NCBI RefSeq assembly: GCF_010183535.1
Contig: NC_071328.1
Coordinates: 1,550,001 to 1,614,000, forward strand
DNA length: 64,000 bases
Reading direction: 5' to 3'
Origin: Caenorhabditis remanei
Lineage: Eukaryota; Nematoda; Chromadorea; Rhabditida; Rhabditidae
Of this stretch, positions 11,134 through 21,800 are shown piece by piece. The notes under the pieces were generated by a model. It searched no databases, was not told the DNA's origin, and saw only the letters and a list, made by a program, of their open reading frames with translations. Numbering within the stretch: the stretch's first letter is position 1; every line of letters begins with the position of its first letter. The position numbers were made by a program, and so were the translations under genes.

Positions 11134-13440
11134 ATGCCTTCCTCAAAAATCTGCATCATTGGTGCAGGAGCAGCAGGTCTTGTCACAGCGAAACACGCTA
11201 TTAAGGATGGTCATGAGGTATGTAAGCAAACAATTTTGATTAGCAGTAGAGCGCACTTTCAGGTCGACATATTCGAGCAAACAGATAGTGTAGGCGGGAC
11301 GTGGGTCTATTCGGAGAAGACTGGTTGCCACTCGAGTATGTACAAGATTATGAAGTAAGTGGTGGCCGAACTTTGGAATTCTAGGCCGCCATCGAAATTT
11401 CCTCTTCCAGAACCAACCTGCCTAAAGAAGCGATGCTATTTCGAGATGAGCCGTTTCGAGAGGATCTTCCATCTTTTATGAGTCATGAGGATGTTTTGGA
11501 GTACTTGGTAGACTATTCGAAAAATTTTCCGATTCAGTTCAACACTACAGTAAACGACGTGAGAAGGGATGGGGAGAAGTGGAAGGTATGCCTCGTGGCC
11601 TTGGAAATTTCTAGGCCACCGTTTTTCCAGGTCACTACCTCCACCAACTCCAACGAACCGGTTTCCCACTTCTACGATGTCGTTTTTGTGTGCAATGGAC
11701 ACTTTTTCGAGCCTCTGAATCCTTATGAGAATTCAGAATTCGAGGGAGAAATGATACATAGTCATGACTATAGAAGAGCCGAACATTTTGAGGGGAAGAC
11801 GGTTGTGATTGTTGGCGCAGGACCGTCAGGGATAGATATCACGTTGCAGGTGGCGTTGACCGCTTTTGAGGTGCGAAAATTCAACGATTTTTATATCAGT
11901 GTGCTCGTTACAAAAAGCAAAAAATAATAGCACTTGGTGGGAATTGAACCCCCGATGTTGGTTTACTGGCCAGACTCCTTACCAGGGACACCAAACGGGC
12001 GAAGAGGCGGCGCGGAGGAGAGGGTTGTGGTAAGGGTGTCGCCTAAGGTGTCAACCTAGGGATAGCCCCACCTTTATCACCACCTTCGGCTCAGCGCTGC
12101 CGGCCGACCTCCATGGCGCAACTGGTAAGGAGTCTGGCCACCAATCTTGCATCCAGGGTTCGACCCCCAACTAGGGAATTTATTTTTTGCTTTTTTTTCT
12201 GGTTCGGTTAATACATCGATTTTCCATTTTACATGTCTTTCAAGCGAATTTTCTAAATTTTGAATTTCAGGTCACGCTCATCAGCAAGAAAGCGGTCCAT
12301 CCAGTCCTTCCGAAAACCGTCAGACAAATTGCGTCACATGTCAAAAGTGTCTATGAGAATGGTGTCGTTACCGACGAGGGTGAACGTATTTATGCGGATG
12401 TGATTATTGTGTGTACTGGATATGTGTTTAAGGTGCGATATAGATATATCGAATTTGGAATTATAGACCATTTGGGATCACGCTTTTTATGCTTTTTCGA
12501 GAAATCAAAAAAATATACGGTGAAAAACTATATTAAAGCTTTTTTCAAAAAATCTGGAATTGCCAAATTCGGCACTCCGTCACGGTGTTCGTCAAAATTT
12601 TATAAAATTATATTTTTCTTGTAGAACAAGTCAAGAGCTTCATTTTCGCAGTTGATAACTTTTTGATAGCTCCGCCCACTTTTGAGATATGCGTCGTGAA
12701 AGATGTGGAGTGGGCGCGCCTATCTTTAAAGACGCATATCTCAAAAGTGGGCGGCGCTATCAAAAAGTTTTCAACTGCGAAAATGAAGCTCTTGACTTGA
12801 TCTATCAGAAAAATATAACTTTGAAAAATTTGGGATTCATCAAAATTTACTAATTTTTATCTTAAAATGCTAAAAAAAAATTTTCGAATTATACCGCCGA
12901 TTATGAAGGTCCGCCCACTTTCAGTTCCCATTCCTGGACTCTTCCCTAATCCAACTCAAGCACAACGATCTAATGGTATCTCCTCTCTATCAACATTTGT
13001 GTCACGTGGATTATCCAGATTCTTTATTTTTTATAGGTAGGCCCCGCCCCTTCAATTTTTATTTATTGATTTTTTTTTCAGGATTACCGCTCGGAACCAT
13101 CACATTCCCCTTATTCGAGGTCCAAGCTAAATACGCGTTGTCCCTTATCTCAGGAACCGGAAAATTGCCATCAGACATCTCCGAAATTCAGAATTTCGAA
13201 GCGCGACGTCTTCAGGGTCTCCAGAATCCTGGAGCCTTCCACATCCTTATCGAGGAACAATGGGATTATATGAAGGAGTTGGCTGAGATGGGCGGTTTCG
13301 AGGAGTGGAGTTATATGGAGACGATTCGCAAATTGTATTGTTATATCATGTCGGAGAGGAAGAAAAATGTGATCGGCTATAAGATGGTGAATTTCGAGAT
13401 GAATGATGATGAGACTGATTTTAGGGTGGTGGGAATCTAA
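11134..13440 (+). CDS. Flavin-containing monooxygenase (FMO), 407 aa
   Basis: Seven exons: 11134..11217, 11263..11354, 11411..11585, 11631..11870, 12271..12432, 12925..13036 and 13082..13440. All phases match, for 1224 nt in total. FMOs use FAD, NADPH and O2 to oxygenate soft nucleophiles (N, S). All diagnostic motifs are visible: the FAD-binding GAGAAG at residues 10-15, the FMO signature F-x-G-x3-H-x3-Y (FEGEMIHSHDY, 154-164), the NADP-binding GAGPSG (179-184) and the C-terminal CTGY (245-248, usual form ATGY). The length is at the short end for the family; the long C-terminal membrane segment of vertebrate FMOs is absent. The gene appears intact. Intron 4 holds a tRNA-like inverted element and intron 5 a family P palindrome. 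From memory, the five C. elegans fmo genes are not on chromosome I, so this may be a moved or extra copy. I do not assign a number. Confidence 0.93.
11897..12205. mobile_element. tRNA-like inverted-dimer element (E1) in FMO intron 4
   Basis: Its ends resemble GTTACAAAAAGCAAAAAATA and TATTTTTTGCTTTTTTTCTG. The inner arms are inverted tRNA-like halves: ACTGGTAAGGAGTCTGGCCA (D-arm-like) followed by GGGTTCGACCCCC (box B-like) on the right, with the complement on the left, and a GC-rich middle. Five relatives occur at 37.2, 38.2, 39.3, 46.6 and 51.4 kb. Confidence 0.75.
12620..12815. repeat. Palindromic repeat, family P (FMO intron 5)
   Basis: These are near-perfect inverted arms (12640-12700 and 12725-12795) with a very short GC core (GTGGAGTGGGCGCGCC). 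This is one of the cleanest copies of the family. Confidence 0.9.
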
Positions 13441-13465
13441 TTTTACCTGAAAATCTTTTGTTAGA

Positions 13466-13471
13466 AATAAA
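13466..13471 (+). terminator. Poly(A) signal of the FMO gene
   Basis: AATAAA lies 26 bp after the TAA stop, a normal position for a short nematode 3' UTR. Confidence 0.6.
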
Positions 13472-15540
13472 TTGGCTTTTTGTTTGAAGTTCTCCACGTA
13501 TTCAGAATTCCCGTTTACGGCGATTGAAAAATCGAAAATTTGAGATCGGGGTGGCCGAAATTTTGCAAAAGTTAGGCCATCTGAATTTTTGTCGATTTTT
13601 CACACGAAAAATGTGGAAAAAATCAAAAAATTACCAATGACCGAACTTTTGCATTTTCTAGGCCACCGATGAGAAAGTTAGGCCACCGAGTTTTTTCCTG
13701 GTCAAAACGGATTTTTGTGATAGTTTTCAGGGATTTTTGTCTTTTTTAAACAGATTTTTGTTTTTTACTTCCAAGTGACTCTGGAACGTTTCGTGTTGTC
13801 TTGATGTCAATCTTTTAAAATAATTCCAATTCGTTTCAAAATACCCGTTTTTTCAAATTAAAATTTTTCGAATAGTTCTTTTCTACGCCTTCATACTAAT
13901 AGTTCTAATAGTTCACAACTATTTGCCAGGACGCTTTTCTAGGTTACTGTAGCTCTCAGAATTCGAGCTCCAGCGCTACAGTACCCCAGGGGTCGTACGA
14001 AAATGAGGCGAACTACAAAAATTTTCGAAGACAGCGAAATGTCAGAAAATCCTGAAAAACTCTATTTGAGGGCTTTTCCTCAGTAGCCTCAAATTGATTG
14101 AGCTACAGTACTCCCGTTTTCAAAATGGTAAACCTAGGAATCCCTAGAATCCAGTAAAAGCAGAAGGGCACTTTTCCCCGCCTATCGACGGCACAGGATA
14201 TCTCTAAAAAATCTTCCTACCACATCCAATAACAACATTGAACACATTAAAGGGGGGAGCAGATCCGCCAAAAGGTGTCAAAAGATTTCGGAGATTTTCA
14301 ATCGTAGCCAATTGGATAGAAGGAAGAGAAGAGATCTCTTAAGGCAGGAAGACGCAAATCGTTACAATATATCTGTCTTGAAGGTCATTTCGGGAAGAAG
14401 AGGAGACAACGAAAAGATTTTCGAGAATTTGACTATACTTCTTTTCTTCTTTGCGAGAAGGAAGCGTCTCTTGTTTATCCGAGCATGGCACCAAGGTCTC
14501 GGATTATTTCCCTCCGCCAAGTTTCGACACTTAATAAGCAACATTTCCGCGGAAGCTCCGCCCACTTTTCTTCGGGAAACACCGTATACATGACATCATG
14601 TAAGCTATCCAGAGGGATCACGTGAAGCATGTGATGTCTCCGGAAAAGCTTTGGTCAAATCGAACATCATCTAGATCGGAAAATCCCTGAGACGGCGGAC
14701 GCCGCAGGTGTTGTTTTGCCAGATACCGTAATCCCGTTGCTTTTTTTTCAAATTTCGTGCCATCTGCACATGTCAAATTACTAGAGAGATGAAATGAATT
14801 GCCTGCCACTAATTTTCGAAAATCTTGCGGTTTGCGGTGCCAAAAGGAAGGAAAAACGAAGGGTACTTCAAAAATTTGATTTACAGAGTTTTTTTTTTAG
14901 AAAACTCACAGGGTAGCTCGCAGACATCCCGACATACCGAAAAAGTTAAAAATGCCAAAAAACTTATAAAATGTGATTTACAGAAAGTTTTTTGAAAATT
15001 CACTGAGTAGCGACTCGCGAACATCTCGATATACTTAAAAATCTTTGAAATCTCGAAATTTTGATTTACCGTCATTTTTCTGGAAATTTTCGAGGAATCG
15101 GAAAAAAATTGTGGACATCTGGAAATCGGACATCCGGAATTACCGCGGCACAGCCTTAGGATCTTAGGTCAGGAGTCCTGGCGGCCTAGCTTTTTGTGGA
15201 GTCGGATCCTAGACCCCTGGAGCTCTGACAGCAAAAACTCGGCGTTCGAAAATTTAGGGAAAAAAACTTTTTTCCAGAAAATATCGAAACTGAGTCAAAC
15301 CGAAAAAGATGTGAAAACTACAACAACCACTGATCCTATGGCCTAACTTCTTCCCAGGCCTCCCGCAACTACAGTACCCAAAACAAGTAAGGCGTTGTCA
15401 AAAGGGATAAGAAAGAGTGATTAGTGATCGGCGGCGGGTTTTTTTGTTCATCCCTTTTCCTTTTCCCCCTTATTTATCGAATCCCGAAAAACCCATAGAG
15501 AGAGAAGAAAGTTGCGTCGTTTGCATCTCCTTCACAGATC
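13472..15540. other. Intergenic DNA between FMO and nhr-23
   Basis: No supported coding region. Short CTACAGTA-type repeats occur around 13940-14130. From about 14160 the base composition becomes more balanced, with direct GGAAGAGAAGAG runs and several palindromic short motifs (ATGACATCATG at 14592, CACGTGAAGCATGTG at about 14619). This could be nhr-23 regulatory DNA, which is inference. Confidence 0.4.
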
Positions 15541-15731
15541 TTCAACTGAATACCAGGAGATAGAGTACGAGAGTTAGAATCTCAAAGAGTATATGGTATT
15601 GGACAGGGGGCGCGGCCCAGGACGAGAGACGCAGAGACAGTTCGTCCCATCCGAAACAACGACGCATCCCTGACGACTACTACTGACCACGCCGCCGGGT
15701 CACTTGCGTTCGGACACGACGACGATGCGAG
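15541..15731 (+). other. Candidate upstream exon or 5' UTR of nhr-23
   Basis: This is a GC-rich segment in an AT-rich region. It ends in an ATG CGA G followed by a consensus GTAGGT donor at 15732. It could be a non-coding or short coding 5' exon of nhr-23, but the phase after G does not fit the exon beginning 18886. If it is real, it belongs to another isoform or is untranslated. Confidence 0.3.
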
Positions 15732-17099
15732 GTAGGTCACCGCTTCAGAAGGCGGACACCGAGAAAAGAAGGGCATTGGCCCCTTCGGGACCCGCTAACC
15801 CGGTCACCCCGTTTTCGGGGTTTTCACCAACACTCATTTTTCTCCTCCGTCATACATACTTCCGATCCGATCCCGAGTCATTAGAAGCTTCCAGAAAAAA
15901 ATTCTAGCCAGAGTCACCTAACCCTTAACCCTAACCCTATCGTCCTGCATGTTCTGTCCCTATGTTTCCTATCTCTTTCTAAAAATATGAAGACGAAAGA
16001 TCTTTCTACCGTAATACTAGAAGAATGCCCTTTTTAACGAACCGACGATGACGATGACTACGACCGCAAAAATGAAGAACGAATGAAACGGGCGACAAAT
16101 TGAAGATTTGAAGGCAACACCCCGCAATTTTTGGAATCGAAACAGAGGAGACCCACCGCGACGAATTTTATTTTTTTTCTCGCATATCGTGTGTCTACGT
16201 GTGATCGAGATATCGGGAATACTGTTCTTCTACTTTTTCGACTTTTTCGTATTTTCTACCGTAGTATGGTCTTCTGTGGATTTACGGCGTAAATCGACAC
16301 AATACCAGAAAACTTCCTAGAACCGCTCCATTGGTATTTTTCGTATATTTTTCACTCGAGACTCGTTTTTCTCATTTTCCCGCCATTTAAAGTATTTTTT
16401 TACCCTCCCGATGCACTTTTATCCCTGCAGATTCCGAAAATCATACGATTTCATTTGACCAGTTTTTTTCTAGCGAAAATTGCTTTTTAACATTTTTAAA
16501 TACTTCTTTCACTTTTTTTGCTAGAAATCCGTGACTTTGCCAACTTCGCATACCCCCACTACAAACTGACTCCGCCCACTTTTATACACGAATAATCTCC
16601 CATTTTAAGCCGTAGGGGCCCTATACTAGATACTATTTTTGCAAAAAAACTAAATTTTGTGTCAAATTTTTAAATCGATTTTTGGATTTTGAAGAAAAAA
16701 TGTTGCAATTTTTTTCGCAAATTTAGGATCAATCGATATTCTTATTTCTTCCCAAGAGGAAAGTCAAATTCCCGTCAATTTTCTTCATTTCTAATCCATC
16801 TTCTCCTAAAATCGCCGGTGAGAACCGTCTTTATGATCCGTACTTGCAGTTATAATATAGGTATTAATGGTGTGTAGTGGACGGGGGGTCTTCTCCTCCT
16901 TATTATTCTCAATTAAGTTTCCTCATCCTTGTTGACCTTGGAACCCGCTTTTAGGCCGGAAATTATTGAATTTCTTCTTTTTTCGTCAACTTTTCTAAAA
17001 TGGCTCAATTTTCAGCATTTTTTGAGCAAAAACTGAATTTTTGCACAGAAAATTGAGTTTTTCAGCTCAAAAATCCTAAATTTCGCTGAAAACTCGGCA
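15732..17099. other. Probable 5' intron/flank of nhr-23, no coding region seen
   Basis: The DNA is non-coding by frame. It contains a short AACCCTTAACCCTAACCCTA run at 15920, not a telomere array, and a CGTAAATCGACA fragment at 16285 related to the palindrome at 34155-34525. Confidence 0.4.
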
Positions 17100-18680
17100 A
17101 TTTTTGCCACGTGGCGGTGGTTTTTTGCACCATTTTTAAAGTCCACCATTTAAAAAGCGAACTTCTATTTTTATCAGTGACTAATTCTCTAATTTTCCGA
17201 CATGGGGGGCAACCGCAATATAGGGGAGAAAACCGGTTATTCACCCCCTCACCCCAGCCATTAGGAGAGTGGTCACTGTCGGTGCCAGGTGCATCAGAGA
17301 GGGTCTCGCTTCATTGGTTTTCAATGCAACATTCACCGACTGGTCAATAGATTTCGAGAATTTTCAAAACCCGAAAAAAATCCATCGAAAAAAACGACGA
17401 AAAAAAAAGATTGGTGCCCTAGTGCACCGGGGTGCATGACATGACCTCTAGCGACCTTTACCGGCCACTAGGGCACCCAATACAGTTGGAGGCGAGAGCC
17501 GAGAGGTCATCGGCCTCAGTTTGGCACTCCAGTTCTTGAAATGTCGCCAGCTTTTCTCTAGTGAGTTTTACCCCCTGTGTGCCAACGTGGCACCGGCCGT
17601 TTTTGGCGCCCCCGCGCACTGTTTGAGGCCCAGGTGACCGTGCCAACGAGAATTTTCACTTGCCAACGTGGCATCGGACATTTCGAGGGTGCCGGCGCAA
17701 ATTTTGCGAATTTCCCAAAATTTTGCAAATTTTCCACGTGGCGCGGGATTCTAGAACGATTTTCGTGCGCCGGGGGAGTTTGTGCCACGTGGCAATGATT
17801 TTCAGCCGTTTTCAGCTGCAAATTCTTTAAAAATGGGGATTTTCTAGACGGAATCTCAGGAAAAAGAGTTTGCCAACGTGGCATCGAACATTTTGAGCGC
17901 AAATTTGGTTTTTAAAGCTGAAAATTTCAGATTTTGTATAAAAATTGAGAATTTTTGAACCGAAAAGGGAACGCCAACGTGGCATCGGACATTTTGAGCA
18001 CAAAAAGGTTTTTTGAGTAAAAAATTGAGAATTTTTGAGCCGGAATTCGCAAAAAAGAGTTTGCCAACGTGACATCAAACATGTTGAGCGCAAATTTGGT
18101 TTTTAAAGCTGAAAATTGCAGTTTTTGACTGAAAATTGAGAATTTTTGAGCCGAAAAGGGAATGCCAACGTGGCACCGGAGATTTCAGATTTTCAGCGCG
18201 ATTTCACAGTTTCAAAGCTGAAATTGACGATTGGCGGTGATTTTCAGCATTTTTTGAACGATAATTGAATTTTTCAACCCGAAAACTTGGATTTTTAGCT
18301 CAAAAACACGAATTTCCGCAGAAAACTCGGCTCTCCGCGATTTTTGCCACGTGGGGGTGATTTAGGCATTTTTAAAAGCAAAAACTGGATTTTCGACTCA
18401 AAAATTGAGTTTTCCAGCTCAAAAATTTAAAATTTCGCGATTTTTTGCCACGTGGCGGTGGATTTTGCACCATTTTCGATGTCGAGTATCTGGAAAAACA
18501 AGAATTTTGGTCATTTTGCTGGTTTTAAGCCTAAAAATTCCAACTTTTGCAAATTTTGCCACGTTGCAACTAGAAAAAATCGGGTTTTTTGCTCGAATTT
18601 TCTAATTATTAGCGATTTCTCACAACTTACCGCAACCGATTTAATCGATTAGAGATTTCCGCCACGTGGCCCTAAAAATT
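17100..18680. repeat. Dispersed repeat block with many (G)CCACGTGGC / GCCAACGTGGCA motifs
   Basis: About a dozen copies of GCCACGTGGC or GCCAACGTGGCATCGGACAT occur (for example 17107, 17585, 17660, 17735, 17783, 17873, 17973, 18063, 18163, 18348, 18448 and 18661). They are embedded in a looser repeating unit ending TTTTGAGCGCAAATTTGG. Long frames here come from the repeat. The block lies just upstream of the first recognisable nhr-23 exon. Confidence 0.8.
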
Positions 18681-18885
18681 ACCATTTTTTAACGTTTTGG
18701 CTGTCATGCCATTCCTATCCGATCAGAATTCAGGGAATCCCTCCCGCGGCGCCAAAGATTCCCTGAGATTCATCCCATAGGTGTTCTCTTGCCCATCACT
18801 GGTACCATCACGTACTTGCTGTTTTCACGTCTCTGTCTCTCTCTTCATCCCTCCTATTTTGCGATGTTTCGATTCGCATGATCAG

Positions 18886-21800
18886 CGGAAAGTACAATTT
18901 GCGAAATTGCAACCCCCCATAGTGGCGACGGCGGCGACGACGTCAACCACCACCGCGCCGCCGTCGGGGGGTCCTCCCCAGAGTGTCACCGGGAGGCATA
19001 CCGTACCGTTCGCGCGAGATGCGCAATACACCGTGCACAGGTACCGAGGTCACTTCTTCGTCTTCTCGAGAAGATGAAGATGGAGAAGAAGAAGACGTAC
19101 ACACAGACACACACACAACATCTTCTTACTCTTCTACGTCTTCTTTATTCCCATTCTCTTTCCAAACACCGTCCATCTTCCCTTCAAAACACTGTAATTG
19201 TTATGAGAAGAGCGGTGGTGGTGGTTTCGGAATGGGGGATAAAGTTGAGGAGAGGTAAAAAGGGGGGATGAGGAGAGGGGAGACAGCAACGGGACGGGGA
19301 AAAATTGTAGGATTTATTATTATTATTATGTACACGAAAAGGGGGGGGGGGGGGGTGATGATGATCGTTGGCACGGTCGAGAAGGGTGGGGGAGACGTAA
19401 ATAATGAAAGAGTGATGAGCGACATAGAGATGCTTATCTGAAAATAAGAGATCGGTGTTCGATAAGTTCCTTTTTCCCACTTTTTGTCACTTCGTTACTC
19501 TTTATCTGCTCTTTTTACCTGAGTTCTTGTGGTTTGCGGTATTTTGAAGTTTTTAGCCGAAAATTGCGGTTTGGCAAAGATTTTCCTAAAAAATAACATA
19601 AATTTCGAGAATTTTTGTGAAAAATTAGTGTCGATTTGCTCTACAATCCGGTTTTTCGGATTTTTTAAGAGAAAAACCTCGTTTTTAGCGAAAAATTAGC
19701 GCCTTGGCAAAGATTTTTCTGGAAAATAACACAAATTCCGAAAATTTTCGCGAAAAATCAGCTCCATGCTCTGTTTTTGGGACTTTTTAGTGAAAAACTC
19801 ATTTATAGCGGGAAATTTCGGGATTGACATCAAAAATTGAGCTGAAATTGATAGAAATCGAAAAATTCGACAATAAATTCAAAGAAAAGCAGAGTCGAAG
19901 CTCTAAAACCAAGTGTTTAGCTAATTTTTGTGATTTTTCTAATAGAAATTAGCCAACGACACTGTTCTTGGACAGAAAAACGCAATAAACTCACTTTCTA
20001 ACCGCAAAATTCACCAGAACACTATCTTAATAGCCAAAATTAAGTATGTAACTTTTTCGAAGCTCAATTTTCAAGATTTTAGGGTCGATTTCCATATTTT
20101 AAAACAAAAATATACCAGACAATCGATTTTCTTACCATTTTTCGACCTAAAAACATGAAAACCCGCTTAAAAAACCAAAAAATCCGCTCCTTAGCATTTT
20201 CGAAATTCCGGTAGCCAATTTTCAAGATTTTAGGGTCAATTTTTAAATTTTAAAGCTGAAATATACCTGAAAATCGATTTTCTCACCGTTTTTTGACCTA
20301 AAAACCTCGAAAAACCGCTGAAACCCACAAAATCTGCTCCTCAACATTTTTGAAATTCCGGTGGCCATTTTTTGAGATTTTAGGGTCAATTTTTAAATTT
20401 TAAAGCGGAAATATACCTGAAAATCGATTTTCCTACTATTTTTCGACCTAAAAACCTCGAAAACCTGCTGAAAACCACCAACCGACTTTTTTGAAACTCC
20501 AATTTTGGCGCGCCGCCCATTTTCCTTGAACTACGGTAGCTCTCGGTGTTTGCGTACAAAAGTACACTTCTAGGTCGCGTACCGTACCCATGCCACGTTT
20601 TTTTGTTGCATTTTGGCGGAAAAATTAAAAATTCTTGGTGAATTTTGTAAGAAATAATTAAAAAATTCCAACCAGATCACAACAAATCACGCGGAATATT
20701 CCTTGAAAGCCACGTTTCTTATCGATTAGGGTGAAAAAAAGCGGGGAAATCGGGTTGGAAAATAATTCATTTCTCTCTTCAATCGCCAGCCGAATTTAGG
20801 TCCGTTTTCCGCTTTTCAGCGTTTTCCCCCCGCATTCTACTCGTAAAATCTACTCGTAAACCTACACAACTCTTAACTTTAAGTTTTAGCTGGTCTCGTG
20901 CGCTGCAACAAGCTCACAGTTATCCAATGCAAGCTGTCGAGCGAAAGATAGTGGATCCAACGCAGCTTCACAGCTTCCAGCACGTTGAATCCACCTCTTT
21001 ATCGTCGCCCGATGGAAAGAGCAAGGAGAATAACGAGAGCTCGTCGTCATCCACACCACCACCACCACCCCCACCACCACCACTCCGCCACATCAAGTCC
21101 GAAGTCGATTTCCGTTATTCGCCGGAGCCGCCGAAGGGTGGCGCGAACTGTGGGGATGTGCCACCGTACGCCAAGTTGCTCACTTGTGTCGTTGACCCCA
21201 ATCAAATTGGTAATATGCACGGAATGGTGCATATGAACGCGTTTCAACAGGCAATGCATCATCAACAACAAATGCAGCAGCATCATCAGATGCAACAAGA
21301 GTCGAAACCGTTGTTGGGTACGGAAAATTAGAAAAAAATGGGAAAAAAGGGCCTAAAAACACGAAAAATCCCTAAATTTAAAAAATGTTTTTGTGTCTGT
21401 CTGTGTGTCCGTGTGTCCATTTGTCCCGTTTCCCCCATCTAACTCTGGCTTAGATCCTATTCTGGAAGCTTCTCTTAGGTCTCCACGTGGATTTTTGAGA
21501 TTTTTTCTTTAACAATTTTTTTCTTAAAAATTTTCGAATTTCACGTGGAAATAGAGAAAATTTGGTAAAAAACCGATGTTTTGATTAAAATTTGGAAATT
21601 TTTCACAATTTTTGTCAGAAATGCACTGTTTGGCGTTTTTTTTGGGCAAAACCACCAAAAGAATTTATAAAAAGGATCATTTTCAGTGAAAATAACTTGA
21701 AAATTAGATTTTCAACACGAAAAATTGCTGAAAATTATTGAAAATTGCACATTTTTGGCATTTTTCGGACAAAAATCTTCAAAATCTGGCATTTTTTTGT

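Noticed and set aside
15918..15940. AACCCTTAACCCTAACCCTA, telomere-like
   Set aside because: It is only about 20 bp and the nematode telomere repeat is TTAGGC, so this is chance.
17558..18093. Overlapping frames containing CPMPRWQ-like repeats
   Set aside because: The repeats are the GCCAACGTGGCAT motif read as protein. There is no start context, no domain and no splice logic.
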